The notes under the pieces were generated by a model. It did no database searches, had not been told where the DNA came from, and was given only the letters and a program-made list of their open reading frames with translations. A stretch of 64,000 nucleotides of DNA from Chryseobacterium camelliae (lineage in GTDB: Bacteria; Bacteroidota; Bacteroidia; Flavobacteriales; Weeksellaceae). Both the position numbers and the translations under genes were made by a program. Positions 52,849-60,096 of this stretch are shown piece by piece. Position 1 is the stretch's first letter, and every line of letters starts with the position of its first letter. The stretch is from contig NZ_JAUTAL010000001.1 of NCBI RefSeq assembly GCF_030818575.1, positions 3,968,001 through 4,032,000 of the forward strand. Direction: 5' to 3'.

Positions 52849-53763
52849 ATGAAACTGAATATAAAAAATGAAACGGGGAGGCTGAAATCTGTTGTTTTAG
52901 GTCAGCCCAATTCAATGGGACCAGTCCCTGGTCTGGACGAAAGCTATGATGCTAAATCCTACTATTCCATCCAAAATAATATATATCCCAAAGAACAGGA
53001 TATCATCAGCGAAATGAATGCTTTTGAGGCTGTACTCAAAAAATATGGTGTTGAAGTATTGCGCCCGAGTATTATAGAAAACTACAATCAGGTATTTGCA
53101 AGGGATGTGGCATTTGTGATTGATGATAAGATGATTATCTCCAATGTGATTGCAGACCGGGCAGATGAGCAGGATGCTTACCAGAAAGTTTTTGAAAAAG
53201 TGGCCTGGAGGAAAATCATCAACCTTCCGGAAACGGCTCACATCGAGGGTGGTGACGTCATTGTATGGGATGATTTCCTTTTTATCGGTACCTGCTTCAG
53301 TGAAGATTACCGAAGCTATAAAACGGCAAGAACCAACGAATATGCCATCGAAATCCTGAAAGAATACTTTCCCAAGAAAAGGATTATTGACCTTGAACTT
53401 AAGAAGAATGATAAGATCCCTTATGAGGGCATTTTACATCTGGACTGTACATTTAATCCGGTAGGAGAGGACAAATGCATCATTTATAAAAACGGATTTG
53501 TGGATGAAAGCGATTACCGTTTGATCATTGATATCTTCGGTGAAGAAAACTGCTTCCATATTAATGATGAAGAGATGTTTGAGATGTTTCCGAATATCTT
53601 TTCCATCGCGCCTGATGTAGTGGTTTCCGATCAGTCTTTTACCCGAATGAATGACTACCTCAGAAACGAATGGGGAATGACTGTGGAAGAAATCCCTTAC
53701 CGTGAGATTTCAAAAATGGGGGGATTACTGAGATGTTCCACGATGCCATTGGTGAGAGAGTGA
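52849..53763 (+). CDS. guanidino-group-modifying enzyme (arginine deiminase/DDAH/amidinotransferase superfamily)
   Basis: A 304-residue enzyme with the complete GME active site: FARDVAFV (83-90), HIEGGDVIV (131-139), catalytic His197 in ILHLDCTFNPVG, and nucleophile Cys296 in GGLLRCSTMPL. These enzymes act on arginine-like substrates through a covalent amidino-cysteine. Whether this one is a deiminase (arginine to citrulline), a dimethylarginine hydrolase or an amidinotransferase cannot be told from the motifs. It is followed after 60 bases by ctlX, and both precede the speD operon, so a role in the arginine-citrulline-ornithine branch is plausible. Confidence 0.85.
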   Translation: MKLNIKNETGRLKSVVLGQPNSMGPVPGLDESYDAKSYYSIQNNIYPKEQDIISEMNAFEAVLKKYGVEVLRPSIIENYNQVFARDVAFVIDDKMIISNVIADRADEQDAYQKVFEKVAWRKIINLPETAHIEGGDVIVWDDFLFIGTCFSEDYRSYKTARTNEYAIEILKEYFPKKRIIDLELKKNDKIPYEGILHLDCTFNPVGEDKCIIYKNGFVDESDYRLIIDIFGEENCFHINDEEMFEMFPNIFSIAPDVVVSDQSFTRMNDYLRNEWGMTVEEIPYREISKMGGLLRCSTMPLVRE

Positions 53764-53773
53764 TGTAATAAAA

Positions 53774-53817
53774 CGAGAGTCAATCTTTTAATCTCTCAAT
53801 TTTTCAATTTTTAAATC
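53774..53817. repeat. AT-rich repeat before ctlX
   Basis: AATCTTTTAATCTCTCAATT and a following CAATTTTTAAATC. It ends 6 bases before the ctlX ATG and resembles the right arm of the element between rpmD and rplO. No inverted partner is present. Confidence 0.5.
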
Positions 53818-53823
53818 AAAAAA

Positions 53824-54747
53824 ATGCAGACAACAGATACTGTACTCATGATAGAACCGATTGCCTTCGGTTTCAATGCGGAAACGGCAGAAAATAACTA
53901 TTTTCAGGTAGAGCAGAAAGAATTGGATATCCAGGAAAAGGCATTGGCTGAATTCAGGACTTTTGCTGAAAAGCTCAGGAACAAGGGAATCAATGTAATT
54001 GCCATACAGGATACGGCAGATCCCCATACGCCCGATTCCATCTTTCCAAATAACTGGGTAAGTTTCCACCGGGACGGAAAAGTTGTCCTGTATCCGATGT
54101 TCGCAACCAACAGAAGAGTGGAAAGGCGAGAAGACATTATCGAAAGCATTAAAAGCCAGGGATTCCAGGTGACTGAAATCGATGATTGGTCTTTCCCTGA
54201 AATCCAGGGGCATTATCTGGAAGGAACCGGAAGTATGATTTTTGATCATGACCATAAAATTGCCTATGGCTCTGTTTCCCTGAGGCTTGATGAAGCCCTC
54301 TTCAGGGAATTCTGTGCGAAATATGGCTTTACGCCGGTGGTATTCCATTCTTATCAGACGGTAGGCTCCGAAAGGCTACCGATTTATCATACCAACGTAA
54401 TGATGTGTGTCGCAGACCGGTTTGTGGTGATCTGCCTGGATTGTATCGATGATGAAATGGAAAGGGCTAAAGTTTCAGAAACCATTAAAAATTCAGGGAA
54501 GGAAATCATCGAAATCTCAGAAGACCAGATGCACCAGTTTGCCGGAAATATGCTTCAGGTACAAAATACGGATGGACAAAAATTTCTTGTTATGAGCGAA
54601 ACTGCCTACAGGTCCTTAAGCCCGGATCAGGTTTCAGCGATTGAAAAATACTGTGAAATCATTTATGCAGATTTACATACCATTGAAGTGAACGGAGGAG
54701 GCAGCGCAAGATGCATGCTGGCCGAGGTATTCCTGCCGAAAAAATAA
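53824..54747 (+). CDS. ctlX: CtlX-type citrulline hydrolase (GME superfamily)
   Basis: A 307-residue protein of the family named citrulline utilization hydrolase CtlX, known from Francisella citrulline ureidase, which would give ornithine, CO2 and ammonia from citrulline. Motifs: IFPNNWVSFH (73-82), EGTGSMIFDH (133-142), His189 in IYHTNVMM, and nucleophile Cys297 in GGGSARCMLAEV. Related GME proteins were earlier called amidinotransferases, so the substrate should be checked. It may be co-transcribed with the gene before it. Confidence 0.85.
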   Translation: MQTTDTVLMIEPIAFGFNAETAENNYFQVEQKELDIQEKALAEFRTFAEKLRNKGINVIAIQDTADPHTPDSIFPNNWVSFHRDGKVVLYPMFATNRRVERREDIIESIKSQGFQVTEIDDWSFPEIQGHYLEGTGSMIFDHDHKIAYGSVSLRLDEALFREFCAKYGFTPVVFHSYQTVGSERLPIYHTNVMMCVADRFVVICLDCIDDEMERAKVSETIKNSGKEIIEISEDQMHQFAGNMLQVQNTDGQKFLVMSETAYRSLSPDQVSAIEKYCEIIYADLHTIEVNGGGSARCMLAEVFLPKK

Positions 54748-54755
54748 TATATTTG
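54748..54755 (+). promoter_or_regulatory. -7 box of the speD operon
   Basis: TATATTTG, overlapping the end of ctlX by its stop-proximal bases and 14 bases before the TTG start of speD. The leader would be under 10 bases. Confidence 0.5.
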
Positions 54756-54769
54756 CGAAAAATATTTCT

Positions 54770-55129
54770 TTGAAATCATTATCAAGCAAAGGATTACATA
54801 TTCTTCTGACCTTGGAAACAGAGTCAGAAGAATTGTTATTAGACAGCAACAGCTTCCTCGAATTCATCCGTAAATTAGTACCGGAAAACGGAGCGGAGAT
54901 CGTAGGTATAACCAATCACATTTTTGACAATAAAAGCTTCACATCAGCAGTTTGCCTCAAGGAATCTCATTTATGTATTCATACATGGCCTGAGTTTAAG
55001 CAGCTTACATTTGATGTTTTTCTCTGTAATTATATTCAGGATAATACTGAAAAAGTAGAAAGGATTGCCGATCTGGTGACGGCATATTTTAATGGAGTAA
55101 CCATTCATAAACATAAAATTTACAGATAA
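54770..55129 (+). CDS. speD: S-adenosylmethionine decarboxylase proenzyme
   Basis: A 119-residue proenzyme of the short prokaryotic type that cleaves itself to form a pyruvoyl group and then makes decarboxylated AdoMet, the aminopropyl donor. The self-processing site is Glu65-Ser66-His67 (LKESHLCIHTWPEF); His71 and Cys86 (FDVFLC), needed for processing and catalysis, are present. The GxS loop before it is replaced by NKSFTSA. The start is TTG, as no ATG exists near the N-terminus of the family (SLSSKGLHILLTL). It is the first gene of an operon with DUF4178, DUF350 and aminopropyltransferase genes; the next ATG is one base after its stop. Confidence 0.9.
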   Translation: MKSLSSKGLHILLTLETESEELLLDSNSFLEFIRKLVPENGAEIVGITNHIFDNKSFTSAVCLKESHLCIHTWPEFKQLTFDVFLCNYIQDNTEKVERIADLVTAYFNGVTIHKHKIYR

Positions 55130-55130
55130 T

Positions 55131-56597
55131 ATGCATTACATCTGCCCTGTCTGCAAAACAGAAAACAGGTATGAGGTTACCTTTGATGCAGTGGAATACA
55201 TCTGTAGGTCATGCTCCAATATTATTGATATACAAAAAAATATTCCTACCAAAGTAGTGACAAAACCTATTATGGCGGTGGTATTGGAAATAGGCCAGAA
55301 AGGAGCTATGGATGGAGTAGAATATATAGTTACCGGAATAATTATCCGTAAATATGGATTAAACGTTTATTGGCGTGAATACTATTTAAAAGACCGTGAA
55401 GGAAAAGATGCCTTTCTGAGTGAAAGTGATGGGCATTGGGTATTCCTTCACCCGATTCAACTTACAGAGATCAAAAAAGATAGCAGCAGAAAAATAGCTG
55501 AATGGTCCGGCCGCAAATATAGATGGTACGAAACCACGCAATGCCATATTCACGCAGCTGCCGGAATATTTGATCAGCGGCTTTATTTTGCGATTGCTAC
55601 TTATAAAGAATATGTGAATGGGGTAAATATGATTTCTCATGAACAATCGGGAAGCAGCAATGAATTTTTTTCCGGAAAGCATATTTCAAGATTTCGGGTA
55701 AAAAAAGCATTTAAAATCTCTTCACTTCCCAATTATTCTGGAATAGGAATAGTTCAGCCGTTCTATATCAATTTCAGGCAGTGCATTAATATTTTTGCGT
55801 TTTTTGCCCTGTTCATTTGTTTTATCCAGTTTTATGTGGTGGCTACCAGGTCGAATGAAATAATATTTGAACAGAACATCAGTTTTAAGGATGTAAAAGA
55901 GAAAGAATTGGTCAGTAAAACTTTTCACCTGAAAGGGGGTTCTGCACCTCTTAAAGTATATCTTTTTTCTGAAGTTGATAATTCATGGGCAAGTGTGGGA
56001 TTGAGCCTAGTAAACGAAGGAAACAATGAAATCATCTATACATCTAAAGATATCGAAGAATATCACGGATATGAAGATGGTGAAAGCTGGAGTGAAGGTG
56101 GTAAAAACGAAGAGTTTAATTTCTGTGGCATAGCACCGGGAAGATACCATTTCCTGATTTCGGCAGAAAGGCAAGAACCTATCGAGTCGTCTTTGCCTGC
56201 AGGCTTTACGACATCAGATAATAAATTGTCTTTAAGAAGGAATGAATATGGAATTATTACAGTTACAGATAATAATTCCCTGGAAAAGATGACTTTTTCA
56301 AATGCTGATATTTTAGCTAAAGATTCTTCTTCAACTATAGGCAAACTCACTCATGAAACTTTTTATAAAAAAAATATTGACTCATTGCTTAATGCCAATT
56401 TGATTTCTACAAGCTCTGTAAATGATACGAATCGTTCTGTAAAGGTTACTGCAAAATGGCTTCCTGTTTCTTTTTGGAATTTCGGAATCGTGCTCATGCT
56501 TATTGTAACATTTGTCATTATATGTTTTTTCGGAAGAAGAACATTTGAAAAATATAAATGGAAAAACAGCTCTAATTCACCATATCCAGAATCATAA
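55131..56597 (+). CDS. DUF4178 membrane protein with N-terminal zinc ribbon
   Basis: A 488-residue protein. Residues 5-28 form a zinc ribbon (CPVC...CRSC). Residues about 45-190 match the DUF4178 pattern (LEIGQKGAMDGVEYIVTGII, YWREYYLKD, ESDGHWVFLHP). A transmembrane helix at 217-236 is followed by a periplasmic beta-sandwich-like region (240-440) with GGSAPLKVYLFSEVDNSW and FNFCGIAPGRYHFLIS, and a second helix at about 449-468 returns the basic C-terminus to the cytosol. DUF4178 proteins are, as I recall, regularly found with DUF350, SpeD and SpeE-like genes; their function is unknown. Confidence 0.82.
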   Translation: MHYICPVCKTENRYEVTFDAVEYICRSCSNIIDIQKNIPTKVVTKPIMAVVLEIGQKGAMDGVEYIVTGIIIRKYGLNVYWREYYLKDREGKDAFLSESDGHWVFLHPIQLTEIKKDSSRKIAEWSGRKYRWYETTQCHIHAAAGIFDQRLYFAIATYKEYVNGVNMISHEQSGSSNEFFSGKHISRFRVKKAFKISSLPNYSGIGIVQPFYINFRQCINIFAFFALFICFIQFYVVATRSNEIIFEQNISFKDVKEKELVSKTFHLKGGSAPLKVYLFSEVDNSWASVGLSLVNEGNNEIIYTSKDIEEYHGYEDGESWSEGGKNEEFNFCGIAPGRYHFLISAERQEPIESSLPAGFTTSDNKLSLRRNEYGIITVTDNNSLEKMTFSNADILAKDSSSTIGKLTHETFYKKNIDSLLNANLISTSSVNDTNRSVKVTAKWLPVSFWNFGIVLMLIVTFVIICFFGRRTFEKYKWKNSSNSPYPES

Positions 56598-56599
56598 TA

Positions 56600-56800
56600 A
56601 TGAAAAAGATAGCTCAATACATCAAAGAGAACTGGCTGTTATGTACTATAGGAGCCTTTTTCCTAAGCTTGTTCGTATATCTCACATTTAGTGGGAATCA
56701 ATTATGCGACTGTGCTAAAACAGAACATTACCGTGACGGTACAGTTAGAGGCCATTCTTCCAGGGCTGGCTTTTATGGATCAAGATATTATCACAAATAA
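56600..56800 (+). CDS. small single-span membrane peptide with basic Gly/Tyr tail
   Basis: A 66-residue protein, not assigned to a family. Residues 13-30 form one transmembrane helix (LLCTIGAFFLSLFVYLTF). It is followed by a CDC pair (36-38) and a tail with Arg, Gly, Ser, His, Tyr and Lys (TVRGHSSRAGFYGSRYYHK) and few acidic residues. With basic residues at both ends the orientation is uncertain. It starts 2 bases after the DUF4178 stop and 6 bases before DUF350, so it belongs to the operon. It could be a structural subunit or the substrate modified by the neighbouring enzymes; the latter is only inference. Confidence 0.7.
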   Translation: MKKIAQYIKENWLLCTIGAFFLSLFVYLTFSGNQLCDCAKTEHYRDGTVRGHSSRAGFYGSRYYHK

Positions 56801-56806
56801 ATAGTT

Positions 56807-57022
56807 ATGGAGCAAATTTATTTTTTACCTATTATCAACTCAGTACTATATTCCTTTTTAGGAATTGCCATACTGCTGGTGTGTTATTTTATTATTGAAA
56901 AACTGACTCCGGAAAAAACATGGTATGAGATTGCGCACAATAAAAATGTGGCCTTGGCCATTATTTTCGGTGCGTTCATCATAGGTATTTCCATCATTAT
57001 AAGTGCTGCTATTCATGGATAA
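56807..57022 (+). CDS. half-size DUF350 membrane protein
   Basis: A 71-residue protein with two transmembrane helices (about 8-28 and 47-68). The second half (HNKNVALAIIFGAFIIGISI) has the N-x-A-x-A-I-x-x-x-G...IG pattern of DUF350 (YjfL). Full-length DUF350 proteins have two such units and four helices, so this is a single unit that would have to dimerise. It overlaps the next gene by 8 bases (ATGGATAA), which suggests coupled translation. Confidence 0.8.
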   Translation: MEQIYFLPIINSVLYSFLGIAILLVCYFIIEKLTPEKTWYEIAHNKNVALAIIFGAFIIGISIIISAAIHG

Positions 57023-58529
57023 GAACAGGATTCCTTTGGAATTATTACTGCTGTTTTCCGTATTTGTGATTGCTACCTGCGGTCTTATTTATGAATTGGT
57101 GGCCGGTGCATTGGCAAGTTATCTGCTAGGAGATTCCGTGAAACAGTTTTCATTCATAATTGGAGTATATCTCTTCTCAATGGGCGTGGGCTCTTATCTT
57201 TCCAAATACATTAAGGGAAATCTTATTGATAAATTTGTGGAGATTGAAATCCTGGTAGGTATTGTTGGTGGGATCAGTGCTGTGGTTTTATTTATTCTTT
57301 TCAATACACTTTCTCATTTTGAAGGAGTCTTATACCTATTTGTTTTTTGTACGGGATGTCTGGTAGGAGTAGAAATCCCGCTTCTTATGAATATTCTCAA
57401 AGATAGGGTGCAGTTTAAAGACTTGGTATCCAACGTTTTCGCTTTCGATTATATCGGAGCATTGCTGGCCTCGATCCTGTTTCCTTTGGTGCTCATTCCT
57501 CATCTGGGAATTGTAAAAACACCTTTGTTTTTTGGGCTAATCAATATTTCTATTGCTATATTTTTATGTTTTTATCTGAAGAGAGAACTTTCTAGTCCGG
57601 TTTCCTTAAAATTTAAAGCCATTGGCGCTTTCCTTTTATTGCTTGTATTGTTCATTTTTTCAGATAGACTTTTATCTTATTCAGAGGAAAAGCTGTATGG
57701 TGAGAATATAATATTTACGAAAAGTTCCCCGTATCAGAGAATTGTTCTGACCCGGAACAACAGAGAATTCAGGCTTTACCTGAATAATAATCTGCAATTT
57801 TCATCTACTGATGAATACAGATATCACGAAGCGTTGGTGCATCCTGCATTATCTATGGCCCGAAACATTCGCAATATTCTGGTTCTGGGTGGAGGTGACG
57901 GATTTGCCGTTCGCGAACTTTTAAAATACAGAGATGTAAGACATATCACGCTGGTGGATCTGGATGAGCAAATGACAAGTTTTTTTAAAAATAATGAAAC
58001 GATGCGAAGGCTGAATCAGAATTCATTATCAGATCCAAAAGTGGCTATCATTAATAAAGATGCTTATATCTGGGTGAAGGAGAACAAGCAGAAATGGGAT
58101 GTGATCATAATAGATTTTCCGGATCCTTCCAATTATAGCTTGGGAAAACTTTACTCACAACAGTTTTACAAAGAACTTGAAAAACTGACCACTCCGGATA
58201 CCAAAATTGTTATACAGACCACTTCTCCCTACTTTGCACCAAAATCTTTCTGGTGCATTGAAAAAACGGTTCATCAGGTATTTCCTTTTACTGATGCCTA
58301 TCATACCTATGTTCCTTCATTCGGTGAATGGGGATTTACATTAGCATCATTTAAGCCTTTAAACCAAAAGTTATATAGGAAGCTTCCTAATCTTAAATTT
58401 TATGATTATAACTTTCATCAATGGACATACTTCACCAAAGATATGAAAGCTGATGATATAGAAGTCAATCGTTTAGATAATCAGATATTAGTACGTTATT
58501 TTGATGAAGAATGGGGTAAAGTACAGTAG
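57015..58529 (+). CDS. membrane-bound polyamine aminopropyltransferase (SpeE-like)
   Basis: A 504-residue fusion of about seven transmembrane helices (residues 8-218) and a cytosolic spermidine-synthase domain (230-490). The transferase motifs are present: substrate-site TDEYRYHEALVHPAL (265-279), AdoMet site LGGGDG (291-296), acidic end of beta-2 VDLDE (314-318), and IIDFPDP (365-371), which fits the family D-S-x-D-P loop with the catalytic Asp. It would use decarboxylated AdoMet from SpeD to add an aminopropyl group to an amine near or in the membrane. ATG at 57015 is chosen over GTG at 57003. It overlaps the next gene by 26 bases. Confidence 0.87.
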   Translation: MDKNRIPLELLLLFSVFVIATCGLIYELVAGALASYLLGDSVKQFSFIIGVYLFSMGVGSYLSKYIKGNLIDKFVEIEILVGIVGGISAVVLFILFNTLSHFEGVLYLFVFCTGCLVGVEIPLLMNILKDRVQFKDLVSNVFAFDYIGALLASILFPLVLIPHLGIVKTPLFFGLINISIAIFLCFYLKRELSSPVSLKFKAIGAFLLLLVLFIFSDRLLSYSEEKLYGENIIFTKSSPYQRIVLTRNNREFRLYLNNNLQFSSTDEYRYHEALVHPALSMARNIRNILVLGGGDGFAVRELLKYRDVRHITLVDLDEQMTSFFKNNETMRRLNQNSLSDPKVAIINKDAYIWVKENKQKWDVIIIDFPDPSNYSLGKLYSQQFYKELEKLTTPDTKIVIQTTSPYFAPKSFWCIEKTVHQVFPFTDAYHTYVPSFGEWGFTLASFKPLNQKLYRKLPNLKFYDYNFHQWTYFTKDMKADDIEVNRLDNQILVRYFDEEWGKVQ

Positions 58530-60096
58530 GAAAAGCTTTCTGAGGATCATTTTCTTTGGCAGTCTTATGCTTCCTTTTCTGCAGTATTGCAGTACAAAGG
58601 CAAAATCACTATTATTAAAAATCACTGGAACCAATCATATTTTGGGACATCGGCTTTGGGCTAAAGATTTTCCGGCAGTGTCAGAAGAAATCTATATTCG
58701 TTATCTTATCGTAGGAGGTGGCATATCAGGACTTTCAGCATGCAGGTTTTTTCATCAGAACGGCCAGGATGAATACATGCTTTTGGAAATGGAAAATCAT
58801 TTAGGAGGTAATTCTTCCAATGGACAAAACGAATATTCAAAATTCCCGTTAGGTGCCCACTATCTTCCTTTGCCTAATAAAGAAAATACAGAAATCATTC
58901 AATTCCTGAAAGAATGTGGAATTTATCAGAGTGATGATGACCAGGGTGAGCCGGTATTAGATGAATACCAGATGACTTTTCCACAGCAGGAAAGGCTTTT
59001 TTACAAAAATATTTGGCAGAATGATCTTGTACCGCAATCTGGACTTTCTCAGGCTGTAAAAAATGAGATCAATCGTTTTTTCAGCATGATGGATAACTAC
59101 CGGACCAAAAAAGATGCTGAAGGTAAATATTGGTTCGCTATTCCACTGGAAGATTCGTCAAAAGAACCCGATCCGATGAAGCTCGAAACAATTTACTTTA
59201 GGGATTATCTGGAAAATGAAGGCTTCAAGTCAGAAGAATTGCTTTGGCTGCTTGATTACTCATGTAGGGATGATTACGGTTTAGGGATTGATTATGTTTC
59301 AGCCTGGGCTGGAATACATTATTTTGCAGGGCGAAAGAATAACTGGAGTAAAGGGTACAAAGAACAGGTTTTTACCTGGCCTGAAGGAAATGCCAGGCTT
59401 GCAGAACATTTATCACGCTATACAAAGGGAAAACATTTAATTGGGCATTTAGTTTATGATATAAAAATAAACGAAGGTTCTGTTGAGGTTTTGAGTTTTG
59501 ACAGCACTCAGCAAAAAACAAAAAAAATTGTGGCTGAAAAAGTACTGATGGCAACACCTCAGTTTGTAAATAGCAGGATCCTAAATAAGAAGCAGAACCC
59601 CTCTTTCCATTATGTTCCATGGTTATTGACAACAATTATACTGAAAAATGAATTCGGAGGTGATAATGAATTGGCCTGGGATAATGTGATTTATGGTTCA
59701 GAGGGATTAGGGTATATTTATGATCAGCACCAAAGTGTGGAACAGATTATGGGAGGAAAAGTCATTACTTATTACAGAAGTTTTTCCACAGCGGATTGTA
59801 GGAAAGCAAGGAAAAAATTGTATTCTATGAAGGATGCAGAGCTGAAAAATCTTGTATTGGAAGACCTTAAAAAAGCCCATCCGGAGATTGAGAAATTTGT
59901 TATCGAAATGCAGTTTCACAAAATAGGTCACGCGATGATTGCCCCTGTTCCCGGTCAGATTTTTGGTACTCATACCCGTGAGGCAAGGAAACCTTTGGAA
60001 GGAAAAGTATTTTTTGCCCACAGTGATCTCTCCGGAATTTCTATTTTTGAAGAATCTTTCTACCAGGGCCTCCGAGCAGCCCAGGAAATGCTATGA
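58504..60096 (+). CDS. exported FAD-dependent amine-oxidase-like oxidoreductase
   Basis: A 530-residue flavoenzyme. The N-terminus has a Tat-like motif with RK in place of RR (SRKSFLR, 8-14), a hydrophobic stretch and Cys29 (MLPFLQYC), which could be a weak lipobox. A Rossmann FAD site follows (YLIVGGGISGLSA, 67-79; LLEMENHLGGNS). The C-terminus (GKVFFAHSDLSGISIFEESF and QGLRAA) has the layout of amine-oxidase/phytoene-desaturase-type enzymes. It probably oxidises an amine outside the cytosol, perhaps the product of the SpeE-like enzyme. ATG at 58504 overlaps the previous gene; the next gene overlaps by ATGA. Confidence 0.8.
   Translation: MKNGVKYSRKSFLRIIFFGSLMLPFLQYCSTKAKSLLLKITGTNHILGHRLWAKDFPAVSEEIYIRYLIVGGGISGLSACRFFHQNGQDEYMLLEMENHLGGNSSNGQNEYSKFPLGAHYLPLPNKENTEIIQFLKECGIYQSDDDQGEPVLDEYQMTFPQQERLFYKNIWQNDLVPQSGLSQAVKNEINRFFSMMDNYRTKKDAEGKYWFAIPLEDSSKEPDPMKLETIYFRDYLENEGFKSEELLWLLDYSCRDDYGLGIDYVSAWAGIHYFAGRKNNWSKGYKEQVFTWPEGNARLAEHLSRYTKGKHLIGHLVYDIKINEGSVEVLSFDSTQQKTKKIVAEKVLMATPQFVNSRILNKKQNPSFHYVPWLLTTIILKNEFGGDNELAWDNVIYGSEGLGYIYDQHQSVEQIMGGKVITYYRSFSTADCRKARKKLYSMKDAELKNLVLEDLKKAHPEIEKFVIEMQFHKIGHAMIAPVPGQIFGTHTREARKPLEGKVFFAHSDLSGISIFEESFYQGLRAAQEML

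Noticed and set aside
53788..54348. 186-codon frame on the - strand inside ctlX
   Set aside because: Antisense to ctlX; no independent evidence.
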